Both the position numbers and the translations under genes were made by a program. The notes under the pieces were generated by a model, which was given only the letters and a program-made list of their open reading frames with translations, had not been told where the DNA came from and searched no databases. DNA of 59,093 bases, taken from assembly GCA_015501075.1 (NCBI GenBank), contig JADNYJ010000217.1:1-59093 (forward strand). Direction: 5' to 3'. Below, piece by piece: positions 47,260 through 59,093 of this stretch. Origin of the DNA: Gymnopilus junonius (Eukaryota; Basidiomycota; Agaricomycetes; Agaricales; Galerinaceae). The first letter of the stretch is position 1. Every line of letters begins with the position of its first letter.

Positions 47260-47665
47260 AGGTTCCAACGAATGTAAGAGTGGGGTAGGCCTGATGAGTG
47301 TTATAGAATGAGTTCAAGCTGTGAAGAATTCGGCTAGCAATGCTACAGCTTTTGGCAAACATGCCACGACTTATCTCGGCCTGTTTTCCGACCGAGATGA
47401 GCGGAACTTTATGCATCCTGTAATAATGACCATATGATGGCTCTTTGAGTACTGCTTCGAAAGAAAACTGTTATTATTCGATTTAGTACAGTTCATCGGT
47501 CTCAAGTCGGCGAAACGTAAAGGAGTAAGGCCCATACAGATACAGCCTAGTACCTAGGTCCTACATCAAGGAAAAAATAGACTCACAGTCCCAGACAGTA
47601 TATCATATCGAACCAACTAGTGGTAGCTCAGAGAAAGGAAGGTCCGTACCAATATATCAGAAAAT
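47260..47665. other. Intergenic in the membrane-protein array
   Basis: About 400 bp, promoter of the fused gene and 3' end of the next. Its start resembles the region upstream of the next gene (GAATGTAAGAGTGGG in both). Confidence 0.5.
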
Positions 47666-48648
47666 TCAGAGTTGAATTGCACCCCCAGAAAGCCCTTGAG
47701 ACTCCTCCGTTGTGGCCAAGGTCCAAGCGGGGACACGGTAGTTAGGATCGATTACCATTTCCGTGCCATGAGCATGCTTCGCAGATTTGAGGGTGATGCG
47801 AGCAGCGGCCATGTCTGTTATTTGCAAAACATCAGATAGGTGTGTTAACGAATGGTGGACAATTACTAACTTGAGAGTGCACCAAGAACGACAAAACCTA
47901 TCATGGTATGATAGAGGACGGGACGAATGCTGTCTGTGCAAGGTTCGACCTTGGAACGGAAAAAAGGCCCGAGACCGAGGAGCATATAGAGGTTTACTGC
48001 ATAGCATAAACTTTCAGCCTCAGAACGGTGACCCAGTATAATAGAGGAATAATACGGACCAAGATTGACCATTACAGCGCATATGGTGGTGCCAAAGTGT
48101 CTTCCAGCGTTGAAAGCCTTAGGTCCTGTGTCGCTGCCCTTCTTGTAATGGTAATAGAGGCTAGTCAACGGAAAACACCATTAGCTACATCTTAGGCTTC
48201 AACAATTAACGGCTTACGTGGGCACACTGAACATGAACAGAATAACCGAATAGATGCCAGTGGCCACAAAGATGTCGCCAGAGTAACCTGCGTGTAACCT
48301 GATCAATAAACTATGTTGATGAATAAAGAAGGAAAACTTACCTTTCTTGTTGCCTTTGAAGCTCACTTCGTTGTGAGCTATCGCGAGCGCAAACCCTGCA
48401 GTACAGAGGCCAACTTGGCAGAAGTTTATGAAGATAGTAGACCCTATATGTAGAGAATCATCAGGGAAAATTGCAGCACGGTGTGCACCTTGAGACCACA
48501 TACAATAATACGTCGAGCGTTGGTAGATGAAGTCAAAAACACTGGACTTCTTCGGACCGACAACGGCGGCAACTTCTGGCTCTAAACCTATCGAGCTTTC
48601 ATCTGATTTGGCAAGCTTATCATCAGTAAGAACTATTGCTTGTGGCAT
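47666..48648 (-). CDS. Four-helix membrane protein, single unit
   Basis: Start MPQAIVLTDDKLAKSDESS, then KKSSVFDFIYQRSTYYC. Hydrophobic segments include STIFINFCQVGLCTAGFALA, IFVATGIYSVILFMFSV and VLYHTMIGFVVLGALS. The conserved loop is SLYYHYKKGSDTGPKAFNAG. The end is ITLKSAKHAHGTEMV, WTLATTEESQGLSGGAIQL and TGA. Exons are short and joined by GT-AG introns of about 50-60 bp, in the same positions as in each unit of the neighbouring fused gene. I do not know the function; no transporter or receptor signature is visible. It is the likely parent form of the array. Confidence 0.75.
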
Positions 48649-48912
48649 CGATATCAATGAATGTAAGAGTGGGCTATGAGGAGAGTTATAGAATGAGTTC
48701 AGGTTGTGGAGAATTCAGTTGTCATCAGCTCTAGAGCGTGCTACAGCTTTTGATAAACAAGCCACGACTTTATGCCGCTCTCGGCATTAGATTACAGCCT
48801 CGTGCTTTGCTCCTGGTACGAACTCAACACGTGCACCCAAAGTTCAAACAGCAATGTGTATCGAGGTCCGAGGAGTGCCCTTTCTTCCCTATCCTACTAT
48901 CTTTCGTCTTTC

Positions 48913-49704
48913 ATGTGTTCAGGATCCGGGATCCCACAGTCAAATGTCTGGCTGTTCTTAGTTTTCTGGCTTTTCTGTATTCCATTCAGGCCTCCAACCA
49001 CCTTGCTCGAGCTAGTATTATAGATAGCATCCCATCGTCGGTGAGAACTTCTAAATTTACGTAGAGGTCGAAACATCTGATATTTGTCGTCTATCAGTGC
49101 ACGCAAGCGTGTCAAATCCTTGCTGCCGACCTGGACGTATGACAAACAATAATCCATATTTTCTCCAGCTAATTGCATCCCCATTCCAGGCCTGCGACTG
49201 GGGGTCATGTCTTTGCACTGATGACGATGCACAAGGGCTGGAAAGCTGCATGAACTGCCTGTATGGCGCATCGCCGACGCAAAATATCTACGATGCAGCT
49301 CAAGGCACTTTTTCAGGTGCGCGATAATCGTGTTCAAACTTGTGCAGAAGACTGAAATATTCAAATTTATAGTCTTCGAAGAAATGTGTAACCCGGCTCT
49401 GAATGTATCCTTGAATATTTCGCCTATCTCATCATCTTCAACGGCAAGCCCATCGAGTGCAAACAGTTCTGCTGCTTCTAGCTCTACTTCTTCATTATCG
49501 ATTTCTAGCGCAGCATCGAGTCCGTCAATGTTATCTACCACTACATCCCTCTTCTCTTCAACGTATCCAACGACCAGTTCTTCAATACCACCTTCAACTC
49601 CTTCGCAAGGAATAAATGAACAGGCTGACTATGAAAATCAAAAGTGTTCCTTGGTAGCCAAGAAAGGCGTTCCGAAGATAAAAAGATCGCTGTTTGGAAA
49701 GTAA
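48913..49704 (+). CDS. Small Cys-rich, Ser-rich secreted protein, third paralogue
   Basis: The core exon follows a clear acceptor (CCATTCCAG, about 49190). It reads ACDWGSCLCTDDDAQGLESC and MNCLYGASPTQNIYDAAQG before a GTGCGC donor. This matches the CxC...LQQCVNC pattern of the two antisense proteins in the first 6 kb. A last exon carries CNPALNVSLNIS, a Ser-rich stretch of about 60 residues, and a basic end (KKGVPKIKRSLFGK) instead of a hydrophobic anchor. The 5' end is uncertain. The ATG at 48913 opens a hydrophobic N-terminus (NVWLFLVFWLFCIPF); another frame over the same bases also looks like a signal (CLAVLSFLAFLYSIQA) but lacks an ATG. Confidence 0.5.
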
Positions 49705-50234
49705 AACTGAGTTGAGTTTCTACGCTTTGGTCTTATATTATTTATTCTCATCGTTCATTCCTTAAGAGAGAAAAATTAGAGTGGTAGTGGGGATGTATTT
49801 ATTCAAGTTCCCTTGTATGTACTCTATGATGATTTAATTCCTCCTAGGTATATTTGATATCTCATCTCTAGGTATGTAAGAATTTCTGCAACGAAGTTAG
49901 AACTTCTGAAGGAAAACCCCAGGACAATTCGCCCATACTGGTGACCAGAACGTGCAGTCTCATTGCCTAAGGACAGGCCGATATCAGCATGCTGGTGCTG
50001 GTGCTGGGACGAAGTAACGTGTAGATAATACGCCTTGGCAAACCTCACGAGTATTAAATGGACTTCGGGTTGAATCCGAAAGATAAAGTGGTTCATGAGA
50101 ATCACACAGAAAGAAGGCAGAAAAATATGTCAAATTCAATATACTCTATGATTGGAATCATTGGATACTGCAAGCCAAGGCCAAGTTGTATGGCTCTCAC
50201 TCAGTATAATCATAAGTAAGTGTTACGATCAATA
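49705..50234. other. Intergenic between convergent genes
   Basis: About 530 bp, nothing definable. Confidence 0.5.
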
Positions 50235-51614
50235 TCAACTAGGTGGTTTTTCAAGCCGACCTACTAGTCGGAGGCTCAGTGTCCCTTTTTCTGAGAAATA
50301 AGCACTGTCACTGCAAAATAAGATGAAATAAGTTAAACAATTCGTAAGCGTAGACGGAATGAACGACTCACGCATATTGGAGACTAGAAAACGCAGGGTT
50401 TCTTTCTAAGGAGACTAAGAAACATGAGACAGGATGCTGCCAACCACCTCGTATGACTACAGAGGTTTTCCGATTGGAAGAGCCTAGCACGTTGAGGTGA
50501 TGATTTCAATCGAGCATCAGTAATGGAAAGGAAGATCGAGTTTCTCAACTTACCATTGGATCGAGAAGTGGATGCATTTGTGCATATTCCGCTGGAAGGG
50601 GGTTGGGATTAATCACTTCAAGATGTCCGTTGAAGCTAGTTGGCGGACTCGAGTCTTGCAAAGACAACGTTGCACACCATGTGCCTTCAGGAATAGAAGT
50701 CGAGTAGTTACCCATGAATTTTAGAGTTAAAAGCCATATCCGACCTGGTAAAAAAAGGAAGAAGTGTATTAGTGAATAAAATTTTTTCTTACAGAACGAA
50801 AGTACTTACCGAGAACAACAAATTCAGCCCCAACATTCCTCCTCAACGTTAATTTATTATGGAATAGAGGAATTTCCATAACGACACTGAAAGCGCTACC
50901 ATCACTTTCATCCCAGTGCACGGTACACAAAGTAGCCTCAAAAGCGGTCGGAATACAGTGCAGAATGCGATCTGCACGTGAAACGGATGGGAATTTGGTT
51001 CTATAAAGGACAAGATGGCGAAACGCGTCTTGATTGGATGTGGAGCGACAAGCGAGGCGAAGTTCAAATAAAGTACTTTTCGGCAAACTGCGAGGGCGAA
51101 ACGGGAGCAGTACGCCCAGGATGCAGCGCATGTTTTCTCTATCAGAATCGGAGCAATGAGCAGATTTAGAAAGAGACAGCTTGAGAATGATCCAATAAAA
51201 GGGCGAATGTTCCTCGATATAACGATTTTGCAATATAGAGGAAAGTGAGATGGAGTGTTCAGAACACGCATCTTCACAGCTACGTAGTATGGTCTTGATA
51301 AAACCTGCTGTAGTCCCCTCAGTTTGAGCCTGCTTAACACCGCTCGAATTGTTCCTACGGCCAACTGGATTCAAATCCATGTCCAGGACCATCTGGCGTA
51401 AATGGGCGCGCACATCATTCTTTGTCTTGCGCCGTGCCATCCAGGATTTCCATGGGACCCAAACCGAAGAAGAACCTGTAGCAGATATAGAGGTTGGGTC
51501 TACACGCTTGACTCCACTTTCAGGAAGATCTGGTTGCGCTTTCGGTTTTCTTTCACGGCTAGAAGCGCGAGCCTTGTAAGGGGGCGGGTCAGCCAAGTTC
51601 TGCTTGGAAACCAT
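50235..51614 (-). CDS. Unknown agaricomycete protein with EHSPFYWIILK motif, copy 1
   Basis: Start MVSKQNLADPPPYKA, then a basic, Pro-rich N-terminus and KTKNDVRAHLRQMVLDMDL. Next are IKTILRSCEDACSEHSISLS and ILQNRYIEEHSPFYWIILK, which resembles an ankyrin-like helix pair. The core ends NVGAEFVVLG at a GTAAGT donor. Further exons give RIWLLTLKFMGNY, GTWCATLSLQDSSPPTSFNG, HLEVINPNPLPAEYAQMHP, then NRKTSVVIRGGW and LSLRLVGRLEKPPS with TGA. All joins are GT-AG and open, for about 410 residues. I recall similar proteins in many agaricomycetes without known function. There is no signal peptide, so it is probably cytosolic or nuclear. A paralogue follows at 52721-54071. Confidence 0.7.
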
Positions 51615-52720
51615 ATGAGAAGGTGAAGTGTCTTAGCAGTCGATGTGATGGTTTTATTCTACTGGAAGCTCATGAGGAGTGAGACAGGATTTTTTATGTA
51701 GAGCGTGATCACAATGTGGTGCAAAGGGGTTAGACAGTGCAAGACACTCGGAAAAACGAATCGCAGAAACACAGATTCACATATAGCGGAAGAGTTGAGG
51801 CAGATCTCTCGAGGGGGTGGCATGCAGGGATTACTGAGTTTCTGTATTGATCGATAGCAAGTATGCTGCCGGGCATCGAGCTGTATGGGCAAGAATCAAA
51901 GATCAATCAAAAAAGAGACCAGCCTGAGGACGGCGCCGAGCAAATGTGCCGAGGTGTAGCCAAAAATAGATTAGAAAATTTGAATAAATTGGTACCTCCC
52001 CGGTAATACACCCTTTCCTTTCCTTTCCAAGTTACATTTGCTTCTATTTTCTTTTTCGCCTCATACATGCCATCACCCTGCTAGATTTTCAGGAGATTTT
52101 TCCAGTTAAATTAGTAGGAAGAAAAGGCGCCTGTTCTCGTAGATTATCTTCCTTTTTGATGGATGCTCATTTGCGTCTGAAACATCTCAATCAACTTTGG
52201 ATCGTAGACACGGGGGGGTAAGCGGCTGTCCAATTAGCTCAATAATGAGCATTTTGTTATACAAAAGTGCTCATTTTGGGCCATTTGGACAGTTGCTTGC
52301 CCGTCGTAAGATCTATTATATCAAGGTCTCTCCAGGATTCGTCAAGGACCAGCATCCTGTAAAAAAAAAGGTCTAGGGATAGTATGCATCTAAAAAATTC
52401 ACAAAGACCGTCTGACCCGCCTCTTCTCTTCAGGAATTTAAGAATCTTTGCTGCAAATGCAATGATGGTCAGAAGCACCTTGGGGGATGCCTCGTTCTCT
52501 AAGGCACCAGTGCGACGCTGATATCACTGGGAAATACATTATTCGGAAAGACATAAAAGCAGGATGAATCTTTAACTGCATAATCTTCTGATTGTGAAGA
52601 CTTTGGCCCCAAGACCAAGTTAGGTAGCTCAAACTTAAGCTAAAGCGCATTCCGTTGCAACAGGCGGTATGTATTCCACTTCAACAAACAAAATTACCAG
52701 TGCATTACAATTAGGAGTCA
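51615..52720. other. Intergenic between the paralogous pair
   Basis: About 1.1 kb. Contains the inverted-repeat element at 52227-52291. No gene. Confidence 0.5.
52227..52291. repeat. Short inverted-repeat (hairpin) element, copy 2
   Basis: Arms TGTCCAATTAGCTCAATAA... and ...TTTTGGGCCATTTGGACA, each about 30 bases around TTATA, pair imperfectly. The right part, TGCTCATTTTGGGCCATTTGGACA-like, matches the element at 39328-39388. Confidence 0.7.
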
Positions 52721-54071
52721 CTAAAACCTTTCAAGCCGTCCCACTAGTCGGAGCCTCAGCGTCCCATTTTTGGAAATATAAGGACTGTCACTGAAAAAGA
52801 AGGTTAAAAGATGGTATGAATCAGCCTTCATTACTGGCATACTAGACGAAATCATTTACGCATATTGCAGGCTAGAAAGCGCTGGGACATTTTCCAATGG
52901 GACTTCGCACGGTGTGTCCGCAGCGCAAGAAGTTGCAGTGGACCATACCATTTGCCTTGCATGGACACGGAAAGTGTCACGTTCGAGGATTCTAGCGAGT
53001 TTACAAGCAATGTCAGTCCGGAATATATACAATATAAATCAGAGAGAAAGATCAAGTTCCTCTACTTACCTACGGACTGAGAAGAGCCTGCTTCGCTGAG
53101 TGGCTGGATTATATCGAGACGGCCACTTAGCCGGGTTGATGTACTCATTGCCTTCAAGGACAACGTTGCGCACCATGCACCCATACGAATAGAAGCGAGT
53201 AGTCGTTCCCCCTGTAACCCAGAGTCAAAAACCATATCCGGTCTGACAAAAAAAGGAAGACGTTTATGAGTAACGGAAAACAAAAAAAAAGATCTAGATA
53301 CTGAGCAAGAATCAATTAATACTCACTTCGCACAACAAATTCAGCGCCAACATTCCTTGTCAACATCAAATCCTTATGAAAACTGGGCATCTCAATGACG
53401 ACGCTAAAGGCGCTACCATCACTTTCAAACCCGTCCGTAGTACAGACAGCACCCTTAGAACCATCATAGAGGAGAGCCTGGTCTGCACCCCATATGCTGG
53501 GGAACGTGTTTCTTTGCAGACCAAAAATCCTAAAGGCATCCTGATTGGACATGGAGTAACAGGCGAGGCGAAGTTCAGACGAAACGCGGAGCGGCATATC
53601 ATGAGGACAGAATGATTTTATTACGCTCAGGATGTCGCACAACGCTTCTCTGTCGAAATTGGTGAGGTTTGCGGGTCTGGAAAGAGACAGCTGGAAGATG
53701 GCCCAATAAAGTGGTGAATGCCCCTTGATGTATTGATTTTGCAGTATAGTGTGAAATGAGATGGAGTATTCGGAACACGCATCTTCACAGCCACGCAGTA
53801 TGGCCTTGATAGATTTCGGTGTAGTTTTATTGCTCTGAGCACCGCTCGAATTATTGCTAGAGCAATCGGGATCCAGCTCCATGTCCTGAACCATCTGACG
53901 CAAACGGGCGCGTACATCATTCTTTGTCTTGCGCCCTCCCTTTAGAAACTTCCATGGCGCCCAAAACGAACCACCCGAAGAAAGAGACGGCTGGTCAGTT
54001 GGGTTTATTCCATGGCCAGAAGTGCGAACTTCATATGGTGGCGGGTCAGCTGAGTTCTGCTTGGATCCCAT
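52721..54071 (-). pseudogene. Unknown agaricomycete protein with GHSPLYWAI motif, copy 2 (one frameshift)
   Basis: Start MGSKQNSADPPPYEV. KTKNDVRARLRQMVQDMEL, IKAILRGCEDACSEYSIS and YIKGHSPLYWAIFQLSLSR align with copy 1 end to end. The core ends NVGAEFVVRS. In the next exon RIWFLTLGYRGNDYS and SIRMGAWCATLSLKA are in different frames. Compared with copy 1 one base is missing near 53195-53205. The last exon still reads NGTLRLRLVGRLERF and TAG. Without the indel it would be about as long as copy 1. It is transcribed in the same direction, so the pair is a tandem duplication. Confidence 0.65.
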
Positions 54072-55092
54072 GTGAGAGGATGGGGAATCCGAGTGTCGAT
54101 ATGGTGATGGTGTATAAAACCAAGGTAGACAAGAGTAAGACTCAGTATCTCCTTTACACAGACGACAGTTATATACCATTACGGTACACATGGCTCAGAC
54201 AGTTTAAGACGGGTACCAATCGTAAACACGCGAATCTGCATCTAGGACCGGGGGTGGCCGCTGAGATGGGTTTATCGGAGTGGCAGGTAGGAGGCCAGGT
54301 GGAAATGACGGTACTTCATTACTATAGATAAGTAGCAGGGATGACCATTGAGTAAATATTGAGTTGTAGGTGGCTGCAGACGCAGACCAGAAAGACTGAG
54401 TCGTTGAAATCAGGTATGTACATAAGTACACGTGACCCAATTTTTCAATATTACTCTCCGCTCCGTTCGCCAAACCAAAGAAAAAGAGGCACAAAAAATC
54501 AAACAGAGAATCAGTTATTCGAGAAGGGTATGTATATAGCACGAGGGGAAAAAAAGAAATACGATCAAACCAATCCTTGCAATACCTTAAATTAATCGAT
54601 CAGAAAATAGACAGACAAATAAGATGACGGACTGAAAAGGGAAAGCCTTAAAACCAAAAAAAGGATTCTACTTTTTGTGGAGAGCAAATCACACTCATAT
54701 CATATCATATCGTATCGTATAGGCGAGCTCCGGACAGAGGCGGTGGAGAACACCCATGATGGAAGATCGATAGGAAAGCTTTGAAAAGTGGGAAGGGAAG
54801 TGGGAAGAGTCCAAAGAGGGAACGATGCAGCAGTGAGGACGAAAACGACGACGGAGGGTGGAAAAGGAAAAGCATACATGAAGAAAGCAGCATAGGTAGG
54901 GTAGAGTACAGACGATAGAGGTTGGGCGGCAGACGACAGCTAAAAAGAAAAAAGAATACGGAGTGGAAATGGAAATGACAGGGCCTTATGAGAGCTTGTC
55001 CTAGTCGTATGGTGAATGTTGAGTGTCGATAGTGGAAAGGAAATACCATATCCTTGTCGGTGAGCATACACACGTTTGTTCTTGAGCCCTCT
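54072..55092. other. Intergenic, with a short microsatellite
   Basis: About 1 kb. ATATC/GTATC pentamers repeat near 54697-54720. No gene seen; 3' region of the xylulokinase. Confidence 0.5.
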
Positions 55093-57993
55093 TTAAACAA
55101 TACCCTTGACCACCATCGTCTCCAACCTCGAGAACTCGGGCACGATCGCAGCATACGTCATAAACGCATCCACATCCGGCTCAGCCACCTTGCCCAATCC
55201 AACCTGCGCCTCCGCATCCGAAGTAGCAAGCGCCACGACAGGCGTGAGTGGCGTCGGCGTCGTTGGCGTAGCCGCACCCGCGGCATTCCCATTCCCGTTT
55301 CCCATGTTATGCCCAATGATGCCTGGGACGGTGGAGGCAGAAGGAGACATAACCCCGAGACTGCCCAACCCCAGGTCGGGGGTGGTAAACGCCGATGAAG
55401 ACGAGATCACCGAGCTGGCGATACTAGAAGACAGAAGGGTGTCGACCGTCGAACCCGTCTGCGAGCGCAATCTCTCGCCAGCACTGCCATACGCGGAGCC
55501 GTACATGCTTCCAGCCCCAATCACACCTACCCCTGGAGCATTCGCGGCAGCAGCAGCACCGAGAAGGTTCCTCTCACTTCTATCGTAATCCATGTCCTCT
55601 GCTTCATCCTCCTCCATCAACACTGTGCTGCCCAACCCGGACCTCGTATTGGGATGTCCATAAGGCGTACTAGAACCGCTATTCCCACCGCTACTTCCAG
55701 TGCCACGTGGATTCACAGCGTTCGTAGTACCGTTCACGTTGCTCCTCACCAGTTGGCCACCAGTCGCGATCCATCGCTTGCCCAAGAGCCGCTTCACTTC
55801 ATCTTCAAACCCTCCTAGACCTCCAGCACCCCATTCACGACCCCATACCCACCTGGCGACATATGCGCCACCAAGGGCCGATCGGCTAGGGTATCCCTGC
55901 GCAGGGGCGTTACGGTGAGGCACCACCTGCGCCGAGTCAACTTGGGTAAAGGGTATAAACACAGGCGCGTTGAACACATCCCCAACAAGGTTGGCCATGC
56001 TTGGGAAATTGGCGGCTGCACCAGTGGTCAAGACGCGCGCGGGGAGGGGTGTAGGATCGTAAGGGTCAAACGGCAGTCCAAGACTGGACGTTAATGGGTT
56101 GCTCCGCCAGAAAGAGGCGTTGGCGTTGGGCTGACGCTTGATTTGCGTGGTGTGCCTAGGACTCCGGTGGAAATCATCCGGGACCATTTGACTCTGAAGG
56201 AAAGGATTTGGCTTTCGAGGAGACAACGTGGGTTGGCACGGAGGTCCCGGAACTCGTTTACTTTGATGCCTGTTTCGAAGCGGAAGATACCCTTGACCCG
56301 GGAGTATGGAGAGGCGTCCGGTTGGAGGTGCCAGAAGCTAAAAAGTTTATCGTCAAGTCTATAGCAAAAGTGTAAATTCCTGCTGGTAAGGTCCGCATAA
56401 AATTGATTTATACCCACCCAATAGATCCACCAGGAGGAACAATAGCCACAAGACGATCGAAAGCACTCCAGCTTTTAGTGTACATGTCGCGCACAAGCGC
56501 TCGGGGAACATCAGCATTCCTATTGCAAAGAATAAATAATAGTTTTCGCCCAAAGATTTGAGAAAAACACGGACCTGCAGGTGAGAACGGCGATATACTT
56601 CCGTTTCTCGGTAGCATCTTGAGCAGGATGAGGGAATAAATTATAAAGACGCGTAGGAATATAATGCTGTGCAGGTGCGAGTAAAGTATCCATGGGGCCG
56701 AAAGAAAGGACCGCGTCGCCAGAAGAAGGTAATAGTGAAATATAGGAAGATAGCATATCGGAGGTGAAAGGGGCGACGACAGTTTCTGAAGAAAGACAAA
56801 AGTTGCGCGTTAGTAATCCGGGTGGAAAGTAGGGGAATATGTTAGTTTACCTGGCTCAAAGCCGTACCGCTCAACCAAATATCTGGAGACATTTCCAATC
56901 TTCCTTGAACCGCTAGAAACGTCCACGTCACCAAGCCAACCTCTCACCCTCCTACCCTCCTCTCTACTCCCGCCAACAATATCCAAAACGCCTTCATCCC
57001 AGTAGCCCTGGCCTGTCGCATTTTGATTTGCGCCATGCACCCAAGCACCCGTTGCACAGGCCTCAGCCTCTCCCATGCTAGACCACTTGCCAGTGATCAA
57101 ACTCGCTAGGAAGGCGCTCGCGAGCTGCACTCGTCCTGTACGTGCCCAGACCTCTTGTGGCCAGGTTTCTCGTACTCGTAGGAGTTGTGCGGCGACCATT
57201 GATGGATTTGAGGAAATGCCCACTCGGGCTGCCATGTGGTCAGGTCCACCCAGGAAAGCCTCAATGGCGAGACCATGGGTATGCGAAGATGTATCAGAGG
57301 CTACAGGCGTATTGGGGAGTGCAAAACATTGGAGGGAAAGTGCGAGTGCAAGGGCACGTGAGGATCCAACGACGATAAAGACGGTATTGTGGTCGATTTC
57401 CACCACACAAGAGCATGCTGAAAAATAAAAATACGTAAACGACAGTTTAATTACATGAAAAGAACATGTTAAATACCTGAGCGGCGCCTCCAATGGCTTT
57501 TATTTTCGTCAAGTCGTAATTTCGTGTAATTTCTCGAAGAGGGTATCTAAACCACGTGACCTTGTCAGGATTTCGATCAGGAACAATGAAGGGATTACCA
57601 AATTGGATATGGCAATGAAAAAATTTGATTCCGCGCACATGCATGGAAAATGGTGGAAATTTAAAAGCAAGATTTAAGACCCTTACCGAGACCCTTTAGC
57701 CACATTTCTACTGGAGTTGTATATGCCTCTCCGGGAGTCGTGAATATCCCGCCCCTGCGTCCTGTCAAAGAAGTCAGCGCACGAGACTACATGGGGGACA
57801 ACGCGCTGACGAAACCCTAGCGGGGGAACGGCAGTGAAAAGACATACTGGAATTCAGGCAACTCCGCATCGAAATCGACACACTCCACACCCATGAGCTC
57901 GAGACTCTCATCTACGATCGATGCTCGCAATTGGTCGACTCCCAGTTCGATGCCGAGGAAGAGTGAAGAGCTAGATTTTGGTATAGCAGGCAT
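55093..57993 (-). CDS. XKS1: D-xylulose kinase (FGGY family), with frameshifts as written
   Basis: Phosphorylates D-xylulose to xylulose 5-phosphate, feeding the pentose phosphate pathway in the cytosol. Start MPAIPKSSSSLFLGIELGVD. After an intron comes GGIFTTPGEAYTTPVEMWL, then AIGGAAQ and HALVWWKSTTIP. Family motifs follow: GGPDHMAARVG, VQLASAFLASLITGKWSSM, GEAEACATGAWVHG, VAPFTSDMLSSYISLL, RDMYTKSWSAFDRLVAIVPP, GIFRFETGIKVNEFRDL and PLPARVLTTGAAANFPS. The usual FGTS-like phosphate motif is SFGPMDTLL, which I recall as typical of basidiomycete members. Single-base breaks occur near 57321-57335 and 56115-56140, and perhaps near 57530. Splicing otherwise fits. Either it is a pseudogene or the sequence has indel errors. 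Confidence 0.85.
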
Positions 57994-59093
57994 GCTGGTC
58001 GGCTTTTTTGTTGAGATAAAAAGGTTGTATGTGTTTTGTATGGATATATTAGAGGAAAAATGCTGGTATCGTCGACGTGGTATTCAAGTAATGAGATCGA
58101 GTACGGTATTCCTGGGAATAAATTGGACTGGGATGAGAAGCCTAGGGCGCTGTGGGGTATTGTAATATGCTTTTCGGTGGCGAGACGAGAAAATGAACGT
58201 GAGGTGGCAAGTCTAGTTGGTGAGAAGCAGAAGAGATGAAAAGATTTGGGGGTCCGTCGTTGTCGTTAATGGGCTGGGCGTACGCCTGTAGTCGTGGAAG
58301 TTTGAGTGGAAGATGGAAAGGACGGTCTCTTGCAATTGTTTCTCAGGGCCTTTCGCGTCTCCAAGTGCTGGCCATCATCCTCTTTTATTATGTAACTCAC
58401 GCCGTCACCCTTCTTCCCACGCCGTCGATGCTCATTTCTCCGTCTCTCTCTACAGGCACCGCTTGGGGACCGAAATTGGCCCTTCCAAACAGGCTTCTGC
58501 TGTTACAATGGTTTTGGGTCTGTTGCTCATGGTGGCTTTCAGATACACATGCACTAAGAAATGAGAGTCTCAATGCGTACCCCGCGCCAAATTACCTGCC
58601 TTACCGAAGACATGGCGTGTGTCATTTCGAACGTCCAATCTGCTGCTCTGGTCAGTAATAAAAATTTCTTCTCATCGGACACTGACAGTGAACCATCCCA
58701 TCAGTGCGTCTTACCCCCGGCCCCGACCGACAACACGTGTCCGACAAGAAATCTCCGGTAATTTCACTTGTGGGGCCAACGCGTTTTCGCCATGCACTCG
58801 GGGGACGATTGATCCCTGTGATCAGTATGCTCTGGATCCTGTGCATCTGGTATTCAAGTTTCTGTTTTTTTTTTATCCTGGTATTCTCAACTTCAAGATA
58901 TCTCCTGAATCTTCGTCTGTGTCTCCATCTGTCAACGATGCCACTGAGTGCTCAGTGCTGTGCTATTACTGATCCACAAGGCATCTAGATCAACCCACTG
59001 CAACATCCCAGTGCCCTATTGATCAACATTTGCAATTCTTTGCGTTACTTCCGAGCGGAAATGGTTATCCTCGCTATTTAGTCACGCAGACTG
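57994..59093. other. Right-hand end, no gene seen
   Basis: About 1.1 kb up to the window edge. Plus-strand frames are short, overlapping and without recognisable motifs. Presumed promoter of the xylulokinase in its first part. Confidence 0.4.

Overview
The window is nuclear DNA of a basidiomycete, most probably a mushroom-forming agaricomycete. The genes carry many short GT-AG introns of about 50-60 bp. The families also fit: secreted ricin-B-type lectins, small Cys-rich secreted proteins, F-box-like proteins, fungal caspase-like (C14) proteins, a D-xylulose kinase and a full-length eIF3a. No host virus, CRISPR array or bacterial operon was seen.

Layout. 0-17 kb is an accessory region. It holds four full-length copies (A-D) of a secreted lectin family with an N-terminal module, a C-terminal beta-trefoil with three QxW motifs, and five exons. 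Two antisense copies of a small Cys-rich, Ser/Thr-rich secreted protein are interleaved with them. Copy A is frameshifted, B is intact, C is intact except for a 4374-bp hAT transposon in exon 2 flanked by a perfect 8-bp duplication, and D is open only if an alternative donor is used. A fifth, lectin-less member (E) lies at 31 kb. At 18-21.6 kb is the housekeeping eIF3a gene. From 21.6 to 31 kb the sequence is mostly non-coding or decayed, with a foldback MITE and a heavily mutated DUF4140/DUF4139 gene. A small secreted RNase T1-family gene, an unknown gene and a decayed F-box gene follow at 32-36 kb.

From 36.8 to 42 kb two caspase-like genes are transcribed divergently. One is decayed but keeps the catalytic His-Cys pair; the other is open but has Tyr in place of His. 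A tandem pair of Tyr-less short-chain dehydrogenases (42-44.6 kb) follows, then a tandem array of four-helix membrane proteins in which two units are fused in frame (45.4-48.6 kb). Next come a third Cys-rich secreted protein, a pair of unknown proteins with a GHSPLYWAI-type motif (50-54 kb) and a D-xylulose kinase (55-58 kb).

How it fits together. Most loci are duplicated side by side or in inverted orientation, and usually one copy is damaged. This fits birth-and-death evolution of secreted and accessory genes around two housekeeping genes. Many lesions are single-base indels, however, and they also hit eIF3a, which is essential, and the xylulokinase. Some 'pseudogenes' may therefore be assembly indel errors. 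Exon coordinates were derived by hand from splice signals and paralogue comparison; similarity searches were not possible.
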